Source: CAZPUS01 sp964589825 (GTDB taxonomy: Bacteria; Fibrobacterota; Chitinivibrionia; Chitinivibrionales; WJKA01). Taken from it: 64,000 bases of DNA. The position numbers and the translations under genes were made by a program. The notes beneath the pieces are model-generated. The model saw only the letters and a list, made by a program, of their open reading frames with translations. It was not told where the DNA came from and ran no database searches. Where the stretch lies: NCBI GenBank assembly GCA_964589825.1, contig CAZPUS010000015.1, positions 4,734-68,733 on the forward strand, read 5' to 3'. Of this stretch, positions 54,800 through 62,882 are shown one piece after another (within the stretch, counting starts at the first letter, position 1; every line of letters starts with the position of its first letter).

Positions 54800-55753
54800 A
54801 TGACATCTGGTTGCAATAAAAAAATCATAGATCTTTTCTATATTTTCAAACCGTGTATACCGCGTGTTGCACAGGTAGCGATCCGAAGCTGGTACGCTCG
54901 AAAAAAACAGCGTGTAGGGCTCCAGAATTGGCCGATAAATCCCGCCACTTCCCAAAAACCCGATCATTGGTCCGGCTGGCCGGATAAAAAACAGTTCGCG
55001 TTGGTGTTAATTCATGATGTAGACACGTGGCAGGGAATGGAAAAATGTCCTGATCTTATGGAATTAGAAAAAAAAGTGGGCATTAATTCGGCATATTTTT
55101 TTGTTCCTGAAAAATATCGCGTTGATTCAGGTTTAATAAAAAATATCCTTGATCAGGGAAATGAAATTGGCGTACACGGGCTTATCCACGACGGAAAATT
55201 GTTTCGATCACGACCTCTTTTTTCAAAACGGGCTTCCCGGATAAACGAATATATTTCTCAATGGGGCGCACGTGGATTCAGCGCTCCTTCGATGCATTGT
55301 AATCCGCAATGGCTTAATGAATTAGATGTTGATTACAGTATTTCGACACTTGATACCGACCCGTTCGAGCCGAATCCGTGTATATCGGGTACGATTTTTC
55401 CTTTTTATTTTTCGTTCGATAACAGACGTATCCTGGAATTGTCTCACACAATGGTCCAGGACTTCACCTTGTTTATATTGCTCAGGCAGCAGACAATAAC
55501 TATTTGGAAGCAGAAGCTTGACTGGATAGCTGCACATAACGGCATGGCGCTTTTGAATACGCATCCCGATTATATGAATTTTGGTTGCCGGCGGTTCCGG
55601 TATTATGAATATGACGCCCATCTCTATGAACAATTTTTACAGTATGTGATGGATCGATATGGGGAACACGTGTGGATTACAAGACCTTCTGACGTAGTCG
55701 ATAAAGACATTTTGAATAGTAATGAGAGCAAAAAACGGCCCTTTACATCATAA
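54800..55753 (+). CDS. Polysaccharide deacetylase (CE4-like)
   Basis: 317 residues, starting directly after the FemAB stop (TGAATG). VLIHDVDTW (about 69-77) gives the first metal and base Asp pair, EIGVHGLIHDG (about 119-129) the His ligands, GFSAPSMH the substrate loop and LLNTHPDYM the final His, so the site appears intact. An N-terminal amphipathic segment (about 9-31) is not a classical signal peptide. It would remove N- or O-acetyl groups from the polysaccharide; FemAB plus CE4 side by side is a recurring arrangement in EPS loci. Confidence 0.85.
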   Translation: MTSGCNKKIIDLFYIFKPCIPRVAQVAIRSWYARKKQRVGLQNWPINPATSQKPDHWSGWPDKKQFALVLIHDVDTWQGMEKCPDLMELEKKVGINSAYFFVPEKYRVDSGLIKNILDQGNEIGVHGLIHDGKLFRSRPLFSKRASRINEYISQWGARGFSAPSMHCNPQWLNELDVDYSISTLDTDPFEPNPCISGTIFPFYFSFDNRRILELSHTMVQDFTLFILLRQQTITIWKQKLDWIAAHNGMALLNTHPDYMNFGCRRFRYYEYDAHLYEQFLQYVMDRYGEHVWITRPSDVVDKDILNSNESKKRPFTS

Positions 55754-55762
55754 TTGCAGCGT

Positions 55763-57070
55763 ATGACGCCTCTTGCCTTAGTTATAACACTGATATTGGG
55801 GATATTGATTATCGTCCTTCCAAGAGAATGGGCTCCTATACCATTACTTATCGGGGCTTGTGGACTGCCCGCCCGTTCTAAGATGCTTATTGGTCCCTTT
55901 GATTTTACCGCATTGCGAATACTGGTGCTTTTTGCTCTGATTCGGATAATAATACGAAATGAACTGTCGGAAATACAGATTAACAGAATAGACGTGGCGA
56001 TCTTATTATATGTTATCGCGATGGTTGGTACCGGTGCGGTGAAACCACGAAGAGATTTGTCATTTGTGTACAGGCTCGGGACTCTGTATGATACTCTGGG
56101 GTTTTATTTTTGTTTTCGATGCTGGGTGCGTGAAAAAAAGGACATTTTAAGTACGGTTTCAGCATTTTCCATCGTTCTTTTAGTAATGGCCCTGGAAATG
56201 ACATATGAAAAAATGAATGGATTTAACCTGTTTTCAAAACTTGGAGGGGTATTATCGCATCCATTGATAAGAGATGGAGAAATTCGCGCACAGGGAGTCT
56301 TTGCCCATTCCATTCTGGCCGGTACTGTCGGGGCTACTTCCATCGGTCTTTTCGCAGGGATGTGGTGGCAAAACAAAAAATGGCGCATTTACTCACTTAT
56401 TGGTGTTGGCGCAAGTATCGTTATTGCGATGGCTTCCGCTTCAACAGGACCGATAATGAGTGTTTTTATATTGTGCGTTGGTATGAGCGCCTGGGTTGTA
56501 CGTGAGAGAATGGGGTTAATCAGATGGAGCATGCTGATCGGTTTGTTACTGGTTGAATTGTTTATGAAATCTCATGTGTGGTATTTAATGGCACGAGTCG
56601 ACCTGACAGGATCGAGTACCGGCTGGCACCGTGCGGAGCTTATTAATAACGCATTTCAACACATTGGAGAATGGTGGCTGATAGGAACTGATTATACAAG
56701 GCACTGGATGCCTACCGGAGTGAGCTGGAGTCCCTTGCATACGGATATAACCAATCAGTATTTGCAGATTGGCGTGCATGGAGGATTGATTTCGATGGTC
56801 TTTTTCATCCTGATTATTGTTCAGGGCTATCGGCAGGTCGGTGCCATAATAGCGTACCTTCCATCGGAGGAGATCGCTACCAAATTTCTAATATGGACCT
56901 ATGGCGCCACATTGTTTTCCCATACCATCACCTTTCTTTCCGTAAATTACTTCGATCAGTCAAAGATGTTTTTCTTCCTTAATATTGCCCTTATTTCCAG
57001 TGCGTCCTTTCTTCTATATGAAGATAACGCATGTCACGAAAAAGTGGAGTCAGCGTATCTTAATGAGTAG
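55763..57070 (+). CDS. O-antigen ligase/polymerase-like membrane protein (Wzy/WaaL type)
   Basis: 435 residues from ATG 55763; a TTG nine bases earlier is equally possible as no ribosome-binding site is evident. Ten or more transmembrane helices are separated by a large periplasmic loop (about 270-335: STGWHRAELINNAF, then HTDITNQYLQIGVHGG), which is the Wzy_C signature region with its conserved Arg, His and NxxL pattern. It should polymerise lipid-linked repeat units or ligate chains at the outer face of the inner membrane. The stop overlaps the GT4 start by eight bases. Confidence 0.87.
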   Translation: MTPLALVITLILGILIIVLPREWAPIPLLIGACGLPARSKMLIGPFDFTALRILVLFALIRIIIRNELSEIQINRIDVAILLYVIAMVGTGAVKPRRDLSFVYRLGTLYDTLGFYFCFRCWVREKKDILSTVSAFSIVLLVMALEMTYEKMNGFNLFSKLGGVLSHPLIRDGEIRAQGVFAHSILAGTVGATSIGLFAGMWWQNKKWRIYSLIGVGASIVIAMASASTGPIMSVFILCVGMSAWVVRERMGLIRWSMLIGLLLVELFMKSHVWYLMARVDLTGSSTGWHRAELINNAFQHIGEWWLIGTDYTRHWMPTGVSWSPLHTDITNQYLQIGVHGGLISMVFFILIIVQGYRQVGAIIAYLPSEEIATKFLIWTYGATLFSHTITFLSVNYFDQSKMFFFLNIALISSASFLLYEDNACHEKVESAYLNE

Positions 57071-58256
57071 AATCGGCATGATAGTCTTCTCCTATTATCC
57101 TTCCGATCCGCGAGTGAACCGGGAGGCTGAAGCGCTCAGCAACACAGGGTTTGATGTAGATGTTATCTGTCTAAAAGGTGAGAATGAATCAGAAAAAGAA
57201 GAAATCAACGGGGTGCATGCTGTTCGCTGCAATCTTAAACGTTCCAGAAAGAGTAAAATGTCATACCTTTTTGAATACGGGATATTTGGATTATATGCAT
57301 TCTATATGATATCGATACGAGCGATATTCAGAAAGTATACAGCGATCCATGTACATAATATGCCTGATTTTTTAGTGTTTTGCGCGGCGGTACCCAAGCT
57401 GTTCGGATGTAAAGTGATCCTTGACCTTCATGATCCGACACCAGAAGTGTTTATCACAAAATATTCAATACCAGAACGTTCTCTGGTAATACGATTGCTT
57501 GTTTTTATCGAAAAAGTCAGTATCGGTTTTTCTGATTTTGTTATTACTCCAAACGAAGCCTTTAAAAACTTATTTATTGAAAGAGGGTGTCCCAGCAATA
57601 AAATAGCAATAGTAATGAATTCTCCTGTGGAAGATATATTTAATAAAAATGGCCACGTTGAGAATGCACATACACAACCAACATCCGCGTACACAGTTAT
57701 GTACCATGGCACCATAGTTGAGCGTCATGGCCTTGACGACGCTTTGAAGGCTATCAAGACTGTATCGAAAACCATACCCGATATCCGATTCCTGGTTTGT
57801 GGTGACGGTGATGAATTCGTATGTACGTTTAAAGCTATGATAAAGGAATTGAATCTGGATAATATCGTTACCTATTTGGGAAGGCTGAGCTATCGGGAGA
57901 TAGCAGAAAGAATCGCGGAAATAGATCTGGGACTGATTCCCAATAAAATGTCAGTATTTACTAACATTAATTTCCCCACTCGAATATTCGAATATATCGC
58001 TATGGATAAGGTGTGCATTGTTCCGCGTACAAAGGGGATACTTGATTATTTTACAGATGACGATATCTTTTTTTTCCACCCGGGTGATGTAAGACAGCTG
58101 GCTGAACGCATCAGCTTTGTGTTGCGTAATAAAGAATCCGCTCAAAACGTTTTGAAAAGGGGGAAAAACATCTACCTGAAACACAGGTGGAGTATCGAGA
58201 AGAAAAAACTGACCAATCTTTATTCTACAATCCATCAACGCACGCATTGCCAATGA
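57063..58256 (+). CDS. Family 4 glycosyltransferase
   Basis: 397 residues from ATG 57063, which overlaps the polymerase stop. GT-B fold: the N-terminal half begins IGMIVFSYYPSDPRVNREAE (residues 4-23) and contains VHNMPDFLVFC and DLHDPTPEVF. The C-terminal half has YHGTIVERHGLDDALKA, CGDGDE, YLGRLSYREIAE, and near the end FPTRIFEYIAMDKVCIVP, where the EX7E motif of retaining GT4 enzymes is partly recognisable. It adds one sugar to the lipid-linked repeat unit at the cytosolic face; donor not known. The next gene overlaps in an ATGA. Confidence 0.9.
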   Translation: MSRIGMIVFSYYPSDPRVNREAEALSNTGFDVDVICLKGENESEKEEINGVHAVRCNLKRSRKSKMSYLFEYGIFGLYAFYMISIRAIFRKYTAIHVHNMPDFLVFCAAVPKLFGCKVILDLHDPTPEVFITKYSIPERSLVIRLLVFIEKVSIGFSDFVITPNEAFKNLFIERGCPSNKIAIVMNSPVEDIFNKNGHVENAHTQPTSAYTVMYHGTIVERHGLDDALKAIKTVSKTIPDIRFLVCGDGDEFVCTFKAMIKELNLDNIVTYLGRLSYREIAERIAEIDLGLIPNKMSVFTNINFPTRIFEYIAMDKVCIVPRTKGILDYFTDDDIFFFHPGDVRQLAERISFVLRNKESAQNVLKRGKNIYLKHRWSIEKKKLTNLYSTIHQRTHCQ

Positions 58257-59959
58257 ACGGTCTTTCATACATACTTATAACCGCAGCAAAGAATGAAGCA
58301 GCCAATATCGGAGAAACACTCGAAGCGGTCTGTTCACAAACCGTGAAACCTGTTAAATGGATCATAATAGATGATGGTTCGACAGATAACACGTTGGATG
58401 TTATCGAGCCATTTCGTACACAATACGATTTTATCGTTAGCAAATCAACGCATACCAGGAACAGTAAATGCAACTTTTCTTCCAAAGTACACGCGATAAA
58501 TGCAGGGCTGGAAGAGGTGAAGGGAATCGATTACGATCTACTGGGCATTGTGGATGCAGATATTTCTTTTCAAAACGATTATTATGAGCAGATGCTTAAA
58601 GAGTTTGAGAATAACCCGAATCTGGGTATCGGGGGAGGACAGGTCTATGATGTGATTGATGATGAATTGGTTCGTCGTTTCCCCTCACCTCATTCGGTGA
58701 GTGGTGGTATTCAGCTGTTTCGGAAAAAATGCTACGATGAAATTGGTGGGTTACCGTTTTTAAAGCACGGTGGTGAAGATACGGTTGCGGAAATGACTGC
58801 AAAGATGAAAGGGTGGAAGGTATTGACATTCATGGAACTGACCGTTTCACACCATAAATGCACAGGTGTATCGCAGGGCAATCCAATAGTTTCCAGATTC
58901 AAGTTGGGCTTTCGCGATTACATCTATGGATCGCATCCGATATTTGAAGCCGTAAAGTGTGTCCGCCAGTTGCGGGCACGGCCTGTGATACTTGCCGGGC
59001 TCTTGCGTTTTATGGGCTTTATGTACTTTTTTTTAAAAAATGAAAAAAGGCCTGTGAGTCAGTCTTTGATCGAATATGTGCAACGGGATCAACTTGACAG
59101 GTTGAAATTGAGGTTTTTGGCTTCATACCCGCTGGGTGATCCGGTTTTTTTCAACCGGATTATTAAAATAGTCATTTCAATATTGTACCTGCCTGCTCTT
59201 ATGTTTTTTTTCCGGATTTCCGGCAAAAAGCGATGTGTGGTACTTACGTATCATGGAGTGACTGAAGAAAAAATCCCCGGATTCGAGCGCCAGATGCAAC
59301 TCGTTAAAAAATATACGTCGTCTCTCGATGTACTCAGTCTGTCGGCAAAAAAGAGCGGAAAATGGTATTCATTGCTTACGTTTGATGACGGTTTTAGGAA
59401 TGTGTATCTCAATGCCTTGCCTTTTCTTGAAAAATTGCAACTTCCTGCGGTGCTGTTCGTACCGAGTCATAATCTTGGGAAAAAACCGCAATGGTTGAAA
59501 AATGAGGAAATACCGGATAAAGAATACGTGATTATGAACGAAGATGAAGTGAAGGAATGTAACAGCAACAGGTTGTTCATCATCGGGTCTCATTCAAAGA
59601 ACCACTTCAGGCTTACGGAATCAATTGAACAACAAGCGGTTGAAGAAATTCAGGAGTCAGGGGAAACACTGAAGGAGTTGTTACACGAAGATATCCACTA
59701 TTTTAGTTTCCCTCATGGCGCGTATAAAAGGTCTCATATCAAAGCAGCCATGCGATGTCATTACAAAGCCGTCTTTTCTATGGAACCATCTCTGTTTTAT
59801 CCCTCGTCCGATTCATTCGTAATTGGGCGCATTCGTGTCGATCCGGACGAATGGCCAATTGAATTTCTGCTTAAATTATATGGCGCATATTCATGGTTTG
59901 CTGTTGTTCAAAAAACAGGGGCACTTTTCGGAAACGTATTCACCCGGAATAAAAGATAA
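58253..59959 (+). CDS. Fusion of family 2 glycosyltransferase and polysaccharide deacetylase (CE4)
   Basis: 568 residues from ATG 58253 (ATGA overlap with the GT4 gene). Residues 1-about 260 are a GT-A fold: IIIDDGSTDNT (37-47), VDADIS (100-105) with the metal-binding DxD, and GGEDTVAEMTAKMKGW (about 173-188). A hydrophobic segment at about 302-320 links to a CE4 domain (about 325-568) with LTYHG, TFDDG (376-380), GSHSKNH (445-451) and FPHGAY (486-491), so both active sites look complete. One chain may therefore add an N-acetyl sugar and deacetylate it, but whether the halves lie on the same side of the membrane is uncertain, since a single helix would separate them. Confidence 0.9.
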   Translation: MNGLSYILITAAKNEAANIGETLEAVCSQTVKPVKWIIIDDGSTDNTLDVIEPFRTQYDFIVSKSTHTRNSKCNFSSKVHAINAGLEEVKGIDYDLLGIVDADISFQNDYYEQMLKEFENNPNLGIGGGQVYDVIDDELVRRFPSPHSVSGGIQLFRKKCYDEIGGLPFLKHGGEDTVAEMTAKMKGWKVLTFMELTVSHHKCTGVSQGNPIVSRFKLGFRDYIYGSHPIFEAVKCVRQLRARPVILAGLLRFMGFMYFFLKNEKRPVSQSLIEYVQRDQLDRLKLRFLASYPLGDPVFFNRIIKIVISILYLPALMFFFRISGKKRCVVLTYHGVTEEKIPGFERQMQLVKKYTSSLDVLSLSAKKSGKWYSLLTFDDGFRNVYLNALPFLEKLQLPAVLFVPSHNLGKKPQWLKNEEIPDKEYVIMNEDEVKECNSNRLFIIGSHSKNHFRLTESIEQQAVEEIQESGETLKELLHEDIHYFSFPHGAYKRSHIKAAMRCHYKAVFSMEPSLFYPSSDSFVIGRIRVDPDEWPIEFLLKLYGAYSWFAVVQKTGALFGNVFTRNKR

Positions 59960-60101
59960 CGGTGTTACACGAGATTATGCATTCATGTAATGGCTGCCAA
60001 TACTATGCACCCACCGGTGCTTACTATACAACATTAACATAGCGTAGTCGGGGTGGGCATAGGAACATCTCGCAGGCGTTATAAGGGATCGATTTTTTTT
60101 G

Positions 60102-61574
60102 ATGAGTGAATTGCTTGTAAGATTCAGGACATTGTTCAGATCAGATTCGGTGAAAGGAAAGTTTTTTCAAAGTGCCGGATTGTTATCCATAGCCTCAGGG
60201 ATCGAAAAGGCCGGTCGTTTTGGCAGAAACATGCTCATTGCAAGAATTTTATCCCCTGAGCATTTCGGTTTGATGGCAATGGTGCTTGCAGCGACCTGGG
60301 CAACAAAAGCATTCACCCAGGTGGGAGTGCAACAGTGCATAATTCAACATAACAAAGGTGAAAAATCGAGATTTTTGCATACAGCATGGTCGTTTTCAGC
60401 TGTTTTTTCGATATCGATATTTATAATCGCCTTTTTTTGCTCTCCCTACATTGCCGATTTTTACGGTGAGCCCAAGCTGTCGGTTCTTTTGCGTGTTTCA
60501 TTAGTAGTGATTATTCTTGACGGAATAATCAGTCCCCGTACCTATACACTCGAAAAACAGCTCAATTTTAAAAAATGGGTGGTCATCCAACAGGGTGCTG
60601 GGTTATGTAATATCGCAATCGCTATAATTCTTTCTTTAATTCTTGAGAATATCTGGGCACTGGTTTTTGCATTGGTAGGAGAGTCCGTCTTTCGCTTCGC
60701 AGGCTCATATATTCTATGTCCTTTTATTCCAAAATTCGCCTTTTATAAAGAATACAGAAGTGATATTTTCAGGTTTACAAAAGGAATAATAGGGTTACCT
60801 GTTTTAATGTTGATTTTTCAACAAATGGATATCTTCTTTTTAGGTAAACTGGTTCCGAAAGAGGATGTCGGGAAATACCATCTTGCATTAGTTCTCGGAA
60901 GACTGCCGTATATGATCTATATGACCGGTTTCAGCAAACTTATTCTGCCGCTTTTTTCCAAATTCAAGCATGATGAACAAAAGTTTACGGCTTCACTTTT
61001 GCGTATATCAAAAACGATCGTCTTTTTTGGCATGCCTCTTATCTGCTTTTTTGTTCTGTTTGGAGAATCGATTCTTTCGCTCGCCTATGGCCCGGAATAT
61101 CGGGTGGCGGCAGGTGCATTCGCCTTTCTGGCGATCTATTTTTTTTCCCGGATATTTAGCGAGATATTGGCCGGTGGTTTTATTTCACTGGGAAAACCCG
61201 GGCAATACAGAAATTATTCAATAATCCGCTTAGCTGTTGCGTTGTTGTTGTTGTATCCTCTGATTGCAGTATACGGAATCTCTGGAGCGGCCGCAACAAT
61301 GATGGTTTCTACACTTGCATTCTGGTTAATGATGCTGAATGGTTTGAGCAAGCATGTTTCTATAGATATATTCGCCTATTTATCACATTTTGCCCTTGCA
61401 GTACTCTTAAGTTTTTTAACAATTGGATACGGCCTTTCCCAGCAGTATATCGGGATTGAATCCAGTGTCCTCAGAATGAGCTCTGGGTTAGCCGTACTAT
61501 GCATAAACTGGCTGTTGGTTGGCTACATCCTCTTTCGAAAAAAGTCTTATGCAGGCACACGTGGAAAAGCGTAA
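60102..61574 (+). CDS. Polysaccharide flippase (Wzx-like, MOP superfamily)
   Basis: 490 residues from ATG 60102 (a TTG one codon earlier is possible). Twelve to fourteen helices. The N-terminal signature GIEKAGRFGRNMLIARILSP followed by EHFGLMAMVL (about 31-61) is typical of the lipopolysaccharide-biosynthesis branch of MOP exporters, as is GISGAAATMMVSTLAFW (about 389-405). It moves undecaprenyl-linked repeat units across the inner membrane. A 142-bp gap without visible signals separates it from the fusion gene; the next gene overlaps its stop by one base. Confidence 0.92.
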   Translation: MSELLVRFRTLFRSDSVKGKFFQSAGLLSIASGIEKAGRFGRNMLIARILSPEHFGLMAMVLAATWATKAFTQVGVQQCIIQHNKGEKSRFLHTAWSFSAVFSISIFIIAFFCSPYIADFYGEPKLSVLLRVSLVVIILDGIISPRTYTLEKQLNFKKWVVIQQGAGLCNIAIAIILSLILENIWALVFALVGESVFRFAGSYILCPFIPKFAFYKEYRSDIFRFTKGIIGLPVLMLIFQQMDIFFLGKLVPKEDVGKYHLALVLGRLPYMIYMTGFSKLILPLFSKFKHDEQKFTASLLRISKTIVFFGMPLICFFVLFGESILSLAYGPEYRVAAGAFAFLAIYFFSRIFSEILAGGFISLGKPGQYRNYSIIRLAVALLLLYPLIAVYGISGAAATMMVSTLAFWLMMLNGLSKHVSIDIFAYLSHFALAVLLSFLTIGYGLSQQYIGIESSVLRMSSGLAVLCINWLLVGYILFRKKSYAGTRGKA

Positions 61575-62875
61575 TGAATGGAGTGGACAATACGAAAAAA
61601 AAGAAAATAGCGTTGCTTGGGGCACTGCCGGACCACCCGAACAAAGGATGTGCGGCTTTGGCCTATGGGGCTCTGGATGTACTTTCCGAGGTGTTCCCGA
61701 CGTATGATATTCAGCTAATGAATTATTTCAAGATCAATCCCCGGCGTATGGAAATCACGATTGCCGGTAATAAACAACTCGAACTCGACATAATTGATCT
61801 TCGGTTTTCCAAAAACATTATCCTTACTAATAACATCGCGCTGTTACTAATGTGCGCGGCTTTTGTGAGGATGATACCAATACCACTTATGGTCCGCAAA
61901 ATGTATAACATCTTCCCGCGTATGAAAGCAATTCAAAAAACCGACTGTTTCTTTGCGGTTTCGGGTGGAGACAGCTTCAGCGATATTTACGGTCTAAAGC
62001 GATTTTTTTATGTTACGCTCCCATATCTGCTTTTAACGATAATGGGGAAAAGAGTCGTTTTTTTGCCTCAGACCTATGGCCCCTATAAAAAAAAAGTAAC
62101 GCAAATTGTAACGCGCCTCATATTATCGAAAGCAGAAATGATTTTTTCGAGAGACAGGCACAGTATCGATGAGATCGCTGCATTATATAAAGATAAGAAC
62201 TCTTTGCGCAGGATTCGTTTCTGCTATGATGTTGCATTTTTATTGAAACCTGAAGTGCCACCGGATCCTCTTCTTGTCGACGGGGAAGGTGTATCGGAAG
62301 AGATAATCGGTCTTAACGTCAGTGGATTACTTTTTTCGGGCGGATATAATGCAAAAAACCAATTCGGCCTGATCGCAGACTACCGTGAGCTGATCTTTTC
62401 AATCATTGACTGGATACAGGAATTGAATTCCACTACGCTTATGCTCGTTCCTCATGTATTCGGCAATGCGGCTGAAAACGATCTCGATGCATGCACAAGC
62501 GTATATAATTCATTCGCGTCGCAGAGAAAGAAGAATGTGTTGTTAATAGATACGGAGCTTTCGCCCGGTCAATTGAAATGGTATATAGGCAATTGCTCGT
62601 TTTTTATCGGATCGAGGATGCATTCCTGCATCGCCGCAATAAGTCAGGCCGTTGCCTGTGTTCCCGTTGCGTATAGCAGAAAATTCGAGGGGATCATGGA
62701 GACAATGGATGCCCGTAACCTGGTAGCGGATCCAAGAAAGTGTACGGTTACACAGATAATGGACCAGATACTGAAGAGCTATGAATCGAGAGAAACCATA
62801 CGAAATACGTTACGCACCAAAATGTCGCATGTAACGCATGAAATTATCGACTCTCTTAGTTCAGTGCATATATAA
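61574..62875 (+). CDS. Polysaccharide pyruvyl transferase family protein
   Basis: 433 residues from ATG 61574 (overlapping the flippase stop). GT-B-like fold of the CsaB/WcaK family: GALPDHPNKGCAALAYGAL (about 14-32) at the N terminus, AVSGGDSFSDIYG (about 127-139), LPQTYGPY (about 165-172), FSRDRHSIDEI, and in the C-terminal half FIGSRMHSCIAAISQAVACV (about 352-371), where the RxH motif is the family's catalytic or donor-binding element. It would attach a ketal-linked pyruvate to a sugar. Members are often encoded next to an FrhB-family protein, as here. Confidence 0.9.
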   Translation: MNGVDNTKKKKIALLGALPDHPNKGCAALAYGALDVLSEVFPTYDIQLMNYFKINPRRMEITIAGNKQLELDIIDLRFSKNIILTNNIALLLMCAAFVRMIPIPLMVRKMYNIFPRMKAIQKTDCFFAVSGGDSFSDIYGLKRFFYVTLPYLLLTIMGKRVVFLPQTYGPYKKKVTQIVTRLILSKAEMIFSRDRHSIDEIAALYKDKNSLRRIRFCYDVAFLLKPEVPPDPLLVDGEGVSEEIIGLNVSGLLFSGGYNAKNQFGLIADYRELIFSIIDWIQELNSTTLMLVPHVFGNAAENDLDACTSVYNSFASQRKKNVLLIDTELSPGQLKWYIGNCSFFIGSRMHSCIAAISQAVACVPVAYSRKFEGIMETMDARNLVADPRKCTVTQIMDQILKSYESRETIRNTLRTKMSHVTHEIIDSLSSVHI

Positions 62876-62882
62876 GGGAAAC

